Assembly: GCA_022839525.1 (NCBI GenBank)
Contig: JALHET010000187.1
Location: forward strand, 1 to 5,302
DNA from: Lentisphaerota bacterium
GTDB lineage: Bacteria > Verrucomicrobiota > Kiritimatiellia > RFP12 > UBA1067
Direction of reading: 5' to 3'
DNA: 5,302 nt
The position numbers were made by a program, and so were the translations under genes. The notes beneath the pieces were generated by a model, which saw nothing but the letters and a program-made list of their open reading frames with translations, was not told the origin of the DNA and did no database searches. Shown here in pieces: positions 1-5,302 of the stretch; the first letter of the stretch is position 1; each line of letters opens with the position of its first letter.

Positions 1-1
1 C

Positions 2-724
2 ACCGAGGATCTGAAGAACACGGTTTCGGCCGGAAAGGGGGCGGACGGGCACCTCTGGACGTTTGTCGGGTTGGATCAGGTTAAGATTTGGGCCATGATC
101 AATTACCTTGAAGAGAAAGGACGTGCCCGCATCCTTTCTTCGCCTAATTTAGTGATCCGGCGCGGTTCGGACGGCAACATCATGACCGGCGAGAAAGTGC
201 CGGTACTGGAGCGGACCATCACCGGCAGTAGCGAGAGCATTTCTACGAGGTTTGAGAATGTGGGCGTCAAGCTTATCGTGCGCCCGATCATGATTTCGGG
301 AAAACGGATTCATGTCAAAGTCAATCCTGAGGTATCGAGTTCGTCGCGTACCGTGGACACGGGCGGGTTCGAGACGCCGGTGATTGTGGTGCGAAGCGCC
401 AGCACGGAACTCGAGGCGAACGACGGCGAGCTGATCACGATCGGGGGGTTGATGCGTCAGGAGGAGCGCGAGATGGAGCGGCGTGTGCCGTATCTGGCCG
501 ATATTCCCTATCTGGGGGTGCTGTTCCAATATAAGCAGGTCAAGGCTTTCACCTCCCAGATCGTGATATTTATGACCATGCGGCTGGTGGAACCTGGCGC
601 CTATGACAAGGTGACCGGCCAGCAGACGGGCGGTGTGTCCGAGGATATCCGCAAACGGGTTGAGTTAATCGAGCAAGAGGTTTCCAAGGACAATCAGGCG
701 ATATGGAGCGAGATGCGCAAATAA
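2..724 (+). CDS. Secretin (GspD/PilQ/CpaC superfamily), C-terminal part, 5' end outside window
   Basis: Secretins form multimeric gated pores in the outer membrane for type II/III secretion, type IV or Flp pili, or phage export. The frame is open from the left edge, so the 240 visible codons are the C-terminal secretin core; the N0/N domains and signal peptide are missing. A TTG at 71 is merely an internal Leu codon, not a credible start. Visible landmarks are ARILSSPNLVI (residues about 42-52), TGEKVPVLE (about 62-70), VGVKLIVRPIM, VNPEVSSSSR, DGELITIGGL (about 141-150), and the hallmark VPYLADIPYLGVLF (about 162-175). A strand typical of the last barrel segment (IVIFMTMRLVEP) follows, then a charged tail of about 40 residues that could bind a pilotin (inference). 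The R.A.TELE..DGE pattern recalls CpaC as well as GspD, so the subfamily is left open. It overlaps the next gene by 22 nt. Confidence 0.93.
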   Translation, partial: TEDLKNTVSAGKGADGHLWTFVGLDQVKIWAMINYLEEKGRARILSSPNLVIRRGSDGNIMTGEKVPVLERTITGSSESISTRFENVGVKLIVRPIMISGKRIHVKVNPEVSSSSRTVDTGGFETPVIVVRSASTELEANDGELITIGGLMRQEEREMERRVPYLADIPYLGVLFQYKQVKAFTSQIVIFMTMRLVEPGAYDKVTGQQTGGVSEDIRKRVELIEQEVSKDNQAIWSEMRK

Positions 725-2208
725 ACAGGACGTTTAGAGTCCGGACGCGCCTGTTTCAGGCGGCGTTGTGCGCGTTGTCTGTTGCCGTATGCGGCTGTGC
801 CGAAAAACCGCAGATCCCGGCGGGGGGGGGCTTGGATCGCGTCTATTCGGTTAAGCGCGGTGATTTTAAAGTGGCCTTCCGGCTCGAAGGACAGCTCGAC
901 GCGATCAGAAGCCAGCAGTTGCGCTATGACGGTAAACGCGGACACGGCCAACTCAAGCTGGTTGAACTGGTTTCTGACCGGACCAGTGTCGTCTCCAACG
1001 ACGTGATTTTCCGGATTTCGGATGAGTGGTTCGTCGAGCAGGACAAAGACCTGACCCGCAAACTGCAGCTCGCCGAGGAGGACTATAAGCTGGCCCTGCA
1101 GGATCTGGAGATGATCCGCGCGGACAACTTGACTGAACTCAAAGGCGCCGCCGTTGCGTTGCGCGATGCGCATGACCTATACCGAAAATATGAAGACGAG
1201 GACGCGAAGCGCAAAAAGAAAGAGTTAGTCCAGTCCACACAGGATATGTCTGACGCCTACGATGTGGCGAAAAGCGTGCTTGCCGATGCTAAGAAGGCGT
1301 TGACGGCTGCCATCTCACAAAAGGCGGAAACCATCGTTGCCGCGGAGAAGAAAGTGGCAGAGTCCGAAAAAGCCCTGTCGGCGGCCGATCAGGCCATGGA
1401 GAAAGCCTTCTATGACCTGCGCATTTTCAAGCGGTATGAGTATCCGCAAAAGATATCCGCCTTGCAGGAGGCTGTCATGAAAAGCCAGTTGGCGGTGCAG
1501 CGCACGATCATCAACAACAACGCCAAGGTCAGCAAAAAACGGATCGAGATTGCCAACCGGGAAAAACTGATAAACGATTACCGGAATGATCTCAAAGGTG
1601 TGCGGGAGGATATGGAGAAACTCGTCATCCGCGCACAGGCTGACGGCATGCTGATTCACGGCGAGAACCGGCGCAACCGTTGGGACACGCCGAAAGAGAT
1701 TAAGGTCGGCACCGATGTGAGCATCGGCGAGTCGATCGGCATTATCCCTGACGTCACCAAGTTCAAGGTGCAGGTTAACATTCCGGAGGAGTACCGCTCG
1801 CGCATCAAAACGGGTTTGCCGGTGGTCATCCGGGCCAAGGCGGTTCCCGACCTGAATTTGACGGGGGAAATCGTCAAAATAGCGGGAGCCTCCACGCCGA
1901 TTATCCCATGGGATCAGAGTAGTCCCAAGGTGTATGCATCGGACATTTCAACGGATGCGGCGGACGAACGGCTTACCCCCGGTATGACGGTTCAGGTTGA
2001 GATTGTTGTCGAAAAGGCTGAGAACGTGCTTTTCGTGCCGGTTGAGGGCGTCTATAACCGTGACGGCAAGAGCTTCTGTAAGATTCAGGTCGGTGCCGGG
2101 CAGACGGAGCGTGAGGTCAAGACAGGAAGGTTCTCGACAGATTACGTCGAAGTGACAGAGGGGATTGCCGAGAACGAACTGGTGCTGCTCGACCGTCCTG
2201 CGGCGTAG
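703..2208 (+). CDS. HlyD/MacA-type periplasmic adaptor (membrane fusion protein), probable lipoprotein
   Basis: Adaptors of this family link an inner-membrane ABC or RND transporter to an outer-membrane channel. The 501 residues show a basic N-terminus, a hydrophobic stretch (about 17-30) and a lipobox-like VCGC with Cys32 as likely lipidation site. A first lipoyl half follows (about 54-108), then an unusually long charged Ala/Lys/Glu-rich coiled coil (about 112-308). The second lipoyl half has AQADGMLIHG (311-320) and ends at IGESIGIIPD; the beta-barrel contains KFKVQVNIPEEY and LTPGMTVQVEI. The membrane-proximal part has NVLFVPVEGVY. The ATG at 703 lies inside the secretin gene; AAGGA at 686-690 is a possible ribosome site, though 12 nt away. 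The start fits because it leaves a normal signal peptide. No transporter gene follows; the partner, if co-encoded, lies upstream of the window. MacA-like ABC partnership is suggested by the C-terminal pattern but not proven. Confidence 0.88.
   Translation: MERDAQINRTFRVRTRLFQAALCALSVAVCGCAEKPQIPAGGGLDRVYSVKRGDFKVAFRLEGQLDAIRSQQLRYDGKRGHGQLKLVELVSDRTSVVSNDVIFRISDEWFVEQDKDLTRKLQLAEEDYKLALQDLEMIRADNLTELKGAAVALRDAHDLYRKYEDEDAKRKKKELVQSTQDMSDAYDVAKSVLADAKKALTAAISQKAETIVAAEKKVAESEKALSAADQAMEKAFYDLRIFKRYEYPQKISALQEAVMKSQLAVQRTIINNNAKVSKKRIEIANREKLINDYRNDLKGVREDMEKLVIRAQADGMLIHGENRRNRWDTPKEIKVGTDVSIGESIGIIPDVTKFKVQVNIPEEYRSRIKTGLPVVIRAKAVPDLNLTGEIVKIAGASTPIIPWDQSSPKVYASDISTDAADERLTPGMTVQVEIVVEKAENVLFVPVEGVYNRDGKSFCKIQVGAGQTEREVKTGRFSTDYVEVTEGIAENELVLLDRPAA
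822..830 (+). repeat. Homopolymer tract of nine G in the adaptor gene
   Basis: Nine consecutive G encode part of the Ala-Gly-Gly-Gly linker at residues 40-43 of the adaptor, eight residues after the presumed lipidated Cys32. Any gain or loss not divisible by three would shift the frame right after the signal peptide. Such tracts serve as phase-variation switches in some bacteria; here this is only a possibility, and such runs also attract sequencing errors. In the given sequence the gene is in frame. Confidence 0.9.
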
Positions 2209-2215
2209 GCACCCG

Positions 2216-2941
2216 TCACAGCAGCCCGCGGCTCTGGAAAACGGCGCGTGCTTTTTGCACTTCGGCTTCTGTAGGCGGCTGTGTGTCTTTCAGCAGATAC
2301 GGGCATTTGAGCGCTTCCCATTTGTACTCGCCCATCTTGTGGAAGGGAAGCAACTCGATTTTGCGGATGCAGGTGTAGCGCAACAGATAATCGGCCAGCC
2401 GCTCCAGGGGCGGGATCTCAAGCGTGTATCCCGGAACCAGCACATGCCGTATCCAGACCGGTTTTTGAACGGTTTCACAATATTCCAATGTGGCAAGCGT
2501 GTGGCGGTTGCTTGACCCGGTCAAAGCGATGCAGAGCGCTTCGTCGATGGCTTTAACATCCAGCAGGATCAGGTCTGCTCGGTCGAGGACCGGGCGCGAC
2601 ACCTCTAGCGGTAGGGCTCCCGACGTGTCAACCGCGCTGTGCAAGTTCCGCTCGCGGCAGCCGTCGAGCAACTCGCAGGCGAACGCCGGTTGGAGCAGAG
2701 GTTCCCCTCCGGAAAGTGTCACGCCGCCGCGCCTGATGAAAAGCCGGTAGGTCAGGATGTCGGCGAGCACTTCGCCCGCCGTTATGGTTCTGCCGGCGTC
2801 GGGGGTGCGCGCGTCGGGATTGTGGCAGTAGAGGCAACGCAAAGGGCACCCTTGCATGAACAGGACATAACGGATTCCGGGGCCGTCCAGTGTTCCGAAC
2901 GATTCAATCGAATGTATCCTGCCTGTGACAGAGGGGTTCAT
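2216..2941 (-). CDS. pflA: Pyruvate formate-lyase activating enzyme (radical SAM, glycyl-radical activase)
   Basis: PflA uses a [4Fe-4S] cluster and S-adenosylmethionine to place the glycyl radical on pyruvate formate-lyase, which splits pyruvate to acetyl-CoA and formate without oxygen. The 241-residue protein begins GRIHSIESFGTLDGPGIRYV, the typical PflA opening, and has the radical-SAM CX3CX2C at Cys32, Cys36 and Cys39 (CPLRCLYCHNPD). It also has GGEP at 78-81, DTSG at 105-108, DVK at 128-130, HVLVPGYT from His166 and LPFHKMGEYKW from Leu198. The length matches the family. The frame is open further upstream to an ATG at 3130, but that would overlap hisS and add 63 unrelated residues. The ATG at 2941, with a weak AGG at 2948-2950 six nt away, is preferred. 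It is last in the minus-strand run, 67 nt after hisS. No pflB is visible, so activation of another glycyl-radical enzyme cannot be excluded. Confidence 0.93.
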   Translation of the reverse strand: MNPSVTGRIHSIESFGTLDGPGIRYVLFMQGCPLRCLYCHNPDARTPDAGRTITAGEVLADILTYRLFIRRGGVTLSGGEPLLQPAFACELLDGCRERNLHSAVDTSGALPLEVSRPVLDRADLILLDVKAIDEALCIALTGSSNRHTLATLEYCETVQKPVWIRHVLVPGYTLEIPPLERLADYLLRYTCIRKIELLPFHKMGEYKWEALKCPYLLKDTQPPTEAEVQKARAVFQSRGLL

Positions 2942-3008
2942 AAGGAACCTATTCCACCGGGGAAGGCTACTCCCCGCGCAATGGGTTTCTGTTGGGGAAT
3001 CGCGCAAC
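2942..3008 (-). other. hisS-pflA intergenic spacer with small inverted repeats
   Basis: This is the longest gap in the window. It holds a perfect 6-bp inverted repeat, CGGGGA/TCCCCG (2958-2963 and 2971-2976, loop of 7), and nearer the pflA start a 4-bp one, GGAA/TTCC (2944-2947 and 2952-2955), whose loop contains part of the weak AGG ribosome site. A further GGGGA at 2994-2998 (TCCCC on the transcribed strand) could compete for the central stem. No T-run follows the stem in the minus direction, so it is not a standard intrinsic terminator. I recognise no known riboswitch or clear promoter. The stems are short and may be chance. Confidence 0.35.
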
Positions 3009-4280
3009 TCAGGTGAACAAGGGCACGTCGGTTTCTTCACGGGTGGCGAGATGTTTGCGTTTGGCAATGCCCTTCGCCACATCGTCCGGGCCAATGAAAA
3101 TGGCATCGGCAGAAGTACTGGAACTGGCACGCGAAAAGAACGGCTTGGGTTTTTGGCGAGAGAGCATCAGGTCGACGGTTTCACCCTGCGCACGCAAGGC
3201 GCAGGCGAGGCGTGTCGCGGCCTCGCGCTGTTCCGCAAACATGTACCCGATGACCACGCCGCTTTTCCCGGCGGCGGCGGTTTCGCCGAGCAGATCCTTG
3301 AGCACCTCGACGACGACGACGTCGCCGAAGCCGAGACCAACGGCGGGAGTGGGCGTTCCCCCGATGGTGGTGAGCAGGCTGTCGTACCGGCCGCCGCCGA
3401 AGATCGCGCGGAATTTACGTTCCGTGTCAAACGCCTCAAAGACGATGCCGGTGTAATAGGCAAGCCCGCGGATAACCGCGATGTCAAACACGAGGCGGTT
3501 CGCGATACCGTAGGTCTCTGACAACGCGAAAAATTCGCGCAGGGTGGCGAGGGCAGGGGAGTCGGCGCCAACAAGGAGCGCGGCTTGGTCGAGGGTCTGT
3601 ACGCCGAGTAGGGCGAACGTTCTCCGAATGGGCTCCTCTCCGAGACCCTCGGCTTTAAGGAGCGCGGAAATCTCTTCGTCGGTGATCTTCCCGCGTTTGT
3701 CGAGCGCGAGGAAAACGGCGGCGTGGTGTTCGGGTGCAATGCCGGATTTTGCGAGGAGTTCGGCGAGCAGCGCACGATTGTTGACACGGATTTTATAGGC
3801 TTCATCCGGCATGCCCATAGCTTTCAGACTAGTGGCGGCGGCGGCAAGGATCTCCATCTCTGCGGCAACACTTTCCTCGCCGATGACATCCATATTCCAC
3901 TGATAGTGCTCGCGTTTGCGTCCGCGGGTCATGCGCTCGTAGCGGAAACACTGGGCGATGGTGAACCATTTGAGCGGAAAGGCGAGTTGGCCGTGGCGCG
4001 CGGCGATCATACGGGCAAGCGTGGGGGTCATCTCGGGGCGCAACGCGAGTTTGCGTCCGCTCTTATCCTCGAAATGGTAGATCTGTTCCGAAACTTCCTC
4101 ACCGCTTTTGCGCTGAAGGAGTTCGAGGCTCTCGACCACGCAAGCGTCGTAGGGTTGAAACCCGAAAACGCTTGCGGTGTGGCGCCAGGCATCAAAAACG
4201 CGGTTGCGCCAGAGCATGTCTTCCGGGTAGAAATCGCGCATCCCACGCGGGGGTTCAAAAGAAAGGGGCGTGGAATTCAT
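3009..4280 (-). CDS. hisS: Histidine--tRNA ligase (class II)
   Basis: Charges tRNA-His with histidine in the cytoplasm via histidyl-adenylate. The 423-residue protein is full length for bacterial HisRS (E. coli about 424). It shows PPRGMRDFYPED (10-21, motif 1 region), RPEMTPTLAR (81-90) and motif 2 with FRYERMTRGRKREHYQWNMD (112-131). The histidine-specific segment RGLAYYTGIVFEAFD (271-285) includes the catalytic-type Arg271. FGGGRYDSLL (294-303), motif 3 AVGLGFGD (313-320) and a C-terminal anticodon-binding domain (about 340-423) complete it. The position after RGL is Ala where E. coli has Asp; I believe Ala is usual in some lineages. The C-terminal end stops soon after REETDVPLF, so the last helix is short or absent. 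The ATG is 2 nt after the stop of the upstream HU/IHF gene and has no clear Shine-Dalgarno, which suggests translational coupling. HisRS rather than the HisZ paralogue, because catalytic and anticodon parts are both present. Confidence 0.96.
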   Translation of the reverse strand: MNSTPLSFEPPRGMRDFYPEDMLWRNRVFDAWRHTASVFGFQPYDACVVESLELLQRKSGEEVSEQIYHFEDKSGRKLALRPEMTPTLARMIAARHGQLAFPLKWFTIAQCFRYERMTRGRKREHYQWNMDVIGEESVAAEMEILAAAATSLKAMGMPDEAYKIRVNNRALLAELLAKSGIAPEHHAAVFLALDKRGKITDEEISALLKAEGLGEEPIRRTFALLGVQTLDQAALLVGADSPALATLREFFALSETYGIANRLVFDIAVIRGLAYYTGIVFEAFDTERKFRAIFGGGRYDSLLTTIGGTPTPAVGLGFGDVVVVEVLKDLLGETAAAGKSGVVIGYMFAEQREAATRLACALRAQGETVDLMLSRQKPKPFFSRASSSTSADAIFIGPDDVAKGIAKRKHLATREETDVPLFT

Positions 4281-4282
4281 GT

Positions 4283-4603
4283 TTATTCGGCCAGCATCTG
4301 GCGCATCCGTTTGCCGGGCTTGAATTTGACGACTTTACGGGCAGGTATCTGGACGACGTCCTCGGGTTTATTCGGGTTACGCCCGATGCGGGCTTTGCGT
4401 GCGGTGATCTCAAACACGCCGAACTCGCGGAACTCCACATGCTTTCCACATTTAAGAGCGTCAATGATACCGTCGAGAGCTTTCTGAATGACCGAATAGA
4501 CATCGAGTTGGGTGATGCCGGTCTCCTTTGAGATTTGAGTGACCAGATCCCGTTTCGTCAGCGCAGTGCTGTTTCTACTCTTGTCCAGTGTGGTGAAGTC
4601 CAT
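4283..4603 (-). CDS. HU/IHF-family DNA-binding protein
   Basis: A small nucleoid-type protein that binds and bends DNA as a dimer. Of 106 residues, the family core begins at about 15 (LTKRDLVTQISKETGI) with the two-helix dimerisation body. The strand FREFGVFEI (about 58-66) follows, then the DNA-contacting arm RKARIGRNPNKPEDVV with the conserved Arg-Asn-Pro, and the end VVKFKPGKRMRQML. IHF and HU cannot be told apart safely, but VEFREFGVFEI and the arm resemble IHF/HU-like proteins of diverse Gram-negatives. The N-terminus carries about 14 residues (MDFTTLDKSRNSTA) more than canonical HU. This start is supported by an AGGAG six nt upstream, and no later ATG precedes the core. The gene lies 23 nt after proS and 2 nt before hisS, so it is probably cotranscribed with them. 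Confidence 0.93.
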   Translation of the reverse strand: MDFTTLDKSRNSTALTKRDLVTQISKETGITQLDVYSVIQKALDGIIDALKCGKHVEFREFGVFEITARKARIGRNPNKPEDVVQIPARKVVKFKPGKRMRQMLAE

Positions 4604-4609
4604 AAGAAA

Positions 4610-4614
4610 CTCCT
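4610..4614 (-). promoter_or_regulatory. Shine-Dalgarno site of the HU/IHF gene
   Basis: AGGAG on the minus strand, six nt before the ATG at 4603, inside the 23-nt gap after proS. It is the best ribosome site in the window and fixes the start that gives the N-terminal extension. Confidence 0.8.
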
Positions 4615-4626
4615 GTGAAGGTGAGG

Positions 4627-5302
4627 TTACTTGTTCAGGGAAGCGGTTAGTTTTCTGATGAGTTCGGTGAGGGTGGCGACCGCGTTCTCTACCGGTACGA
4701 GATCGAAATCCTTAGACGTACGGAGCTTGATTTCGACACACCCTTTTGCAATGCCCTTGGCGCCTGCCACCACGCGGATCGGACAGCCGATCAGGTCGGC
4801 GTCCTTGAACTTGACGCCGGGGCGTTCCTCGCGGTCGTCCACAAGGACGTCAACGCCCTGCTCTTCCAGTGCTTTCTCCAGCGTGTCGACCGCCGCACAC
4901 ACGGCGGGGTCTGAGCAGCAGCAGGGTGACCGCAAAAGGCGCGACCGACACCGGCCAGATGATGCCGTTGGCGTCATGGCTCTGCTCGATGACGGCTTGG
5001 AGTGTACGGGTGACGCCAATCCCGTAACACCCCATGACCATGAGTTCGCTTTGCCCTTTGTCGTTCAGGTATTTCGCATCGAATGATTCGGTATACTTCG
5101 TGCCGAGTTTGAAGACATGCCCGACTTCAATGCCGCGTTTGAGCTGTAAGACCTTGCCGCAGCGTGGGCAGGTGTCACCCGCACCCACGACGATGAGATC
5201 TTCAAAGGCCGTGACGGCAGTGTCTCGGGCAAGATCCACATGGATGAAGTGGGTGTCAGCCTTGTTCGCGCCGGTGATGCGGTCGGAAGCCCCTTTGAGC
5301 CC
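4627..5302 (-). CDS. proS: Proline--tRNA ligase, C-terminal part, reading frame broken near 4915
   Basis: Charges tRNA-Pro. The N-terminus lies beyond the right edge; the frame is open from 5302 ([16 protein letters not shown]...). From there to about 4916 one frame encodes the end of the insertion region and the catalytic core: [24 protein letters not shown], motif 3 [10 protein letters not shown], and [16 protein letters not shown]. That frame then runs into unrelated residues and stops at 4850-4852. The anticodon-binding domain continues in another frame from about 4914 to the TAA at 4627: [56 protein letters not shown]. Both halves are well conserved and collinear, so this is one gene with a single frame break, not two genes. 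The ATG at 5019 of the second frame is spurious, because the residues before SDPAV have no ProRS character. There is no extra C-terminal zinc domain, as expected for the bacterial type. Cause: sequencing error or a real mutation; see the frame-break entry. Confidence 0.92.
4913..4927 (-). other. Frame break in proS at a CTG repeat
   Basis: On the minus strand the sequence reads ACC CTG CTG CTG CTC AGA in the upstream frame, while the downstream domain needs TCA GAC CCC starting at 4914. Joining them requires skipping one base (for example C4915) or restoring two, modulo three. By memory of ProRS spacing between the APF-V segment and the DP/LY-EL helix, the joined protein would be a residue or more short, which favours loss of about two or five bases over one extra base. 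The triplet repeat is slippage-prone. Confidence 0.75.

Noticed and set aside
149..529. 126-codon minus-strand frame, rich in His and Arg
   Set aside because: Entirely antisense to the secretin core, which carries the strong motifs; composition is that expected of a shadow.
2958..2976. Intrinsic terminator for hisS
   Set aside because: The stem is only 6 bp and no T-run follows it on the minus strand.
2942..3130. Extended N-terminus for pflA starting at 3130
   Set aside because: Would overlap the hisS 3' end by 122 nt and add 63 residues with no similarity to PflA; the start at 2941 gives the normal length.
3310..3325. GAC repeat (plus strand) in hisS as a possible microsatellite switch
   Set aside because: It encodes the Val run after motif 3 in frame (GDVVVVEVL), a segment naturally Val-rich in HisRS; four repeats are unremarkable.
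2925..3521. 198-codon open frame on the plus strand
   Set aside because: Antisense to the end of hisS and start of pflA; low-complexity charged translation without motifs.
3723..4487. 254-codon open frame on the plus strand
   Set aside because: It lies antisense to hisS and the HU/IHF gene, both with clear family motifs; its translation shows no recognisable domain. It is a shadow frame.
4913..4927. Programmed +1 frameshift to make full-length ProRS
   Set aside because: There is no stop or rare-codon pause like that in prfB at the site, and peptidyl-tRNA on CUC re-pairs poorly with UCA. I know of no ProRS made this way.

Overview
The window carries six protein-coding genes in two convergent groups and almost no non-coding DNA. 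The outer-membrane secretin at the left and the lipoprotein-type membrane fusion protein beside it point to a Gram-negative (diderm) bacterium. The pyruvate formate-lyase activase suggests a strict or facultative anaerobe that ferments. The style of the secretin, of the adaptor (long coiled coil, 'IPD' after the second lipoyl half) and of HisRS (RGLAYYTG, GFGDVV) recalls the Planctomycetes-Verrucomicrobia-Lentisphaerae-Kiritimatiellae group. That placement rests on memory of family style, not on a search, and is tentative.

Left, plus strand (1-2208): the C-terminal 240 codons of a secretin, whose start lies outside the window, overlap by 22 nt a complete 501-codon periplasmic adaptor of the HlyD/MacA type. 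The adaptor has a lipoprotein signal, a very long coiled coil and a run of nine G just after the signal peptide. The two are probably co-translated and may belong to one envelope export or pilus/secretion cluster whose other members would lie to the left. No transporter gene follows the adaptor, because the plus-strand group ends at 2208.

Right, minus strand (2216-5302, read right to left): proS (C-terminal part only), a small HU/IHF-family DNA-binding protein, hisS and pflA. The gaps are 23, 2 and 67 nt, so this looks like one transcription unit of housekeeping genes, two of them aminoacyl-tRNA synthetases, with pflA at its end. The two groups meet tail to tail with only 7 nt between stop codons and no visible terminator hairpin.

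The most notable anomaly is in proS. The reading frame is broken at a CTG repeat near 4915: the catalytic core with motif 3 lies in one frame and the anticodon-binding domain in another. This is either a sequencing or assembly error or a real lesion in a normally essential gene. Second are the G9 tract in the adaptor gene and the secretin-adaptor overlap. I see no tRNA, rRNA, CRISPR array, insertion sequence or attachment site, and no clear sign of an undescribed system. No stretch longer than 67 nt lacks a gene.
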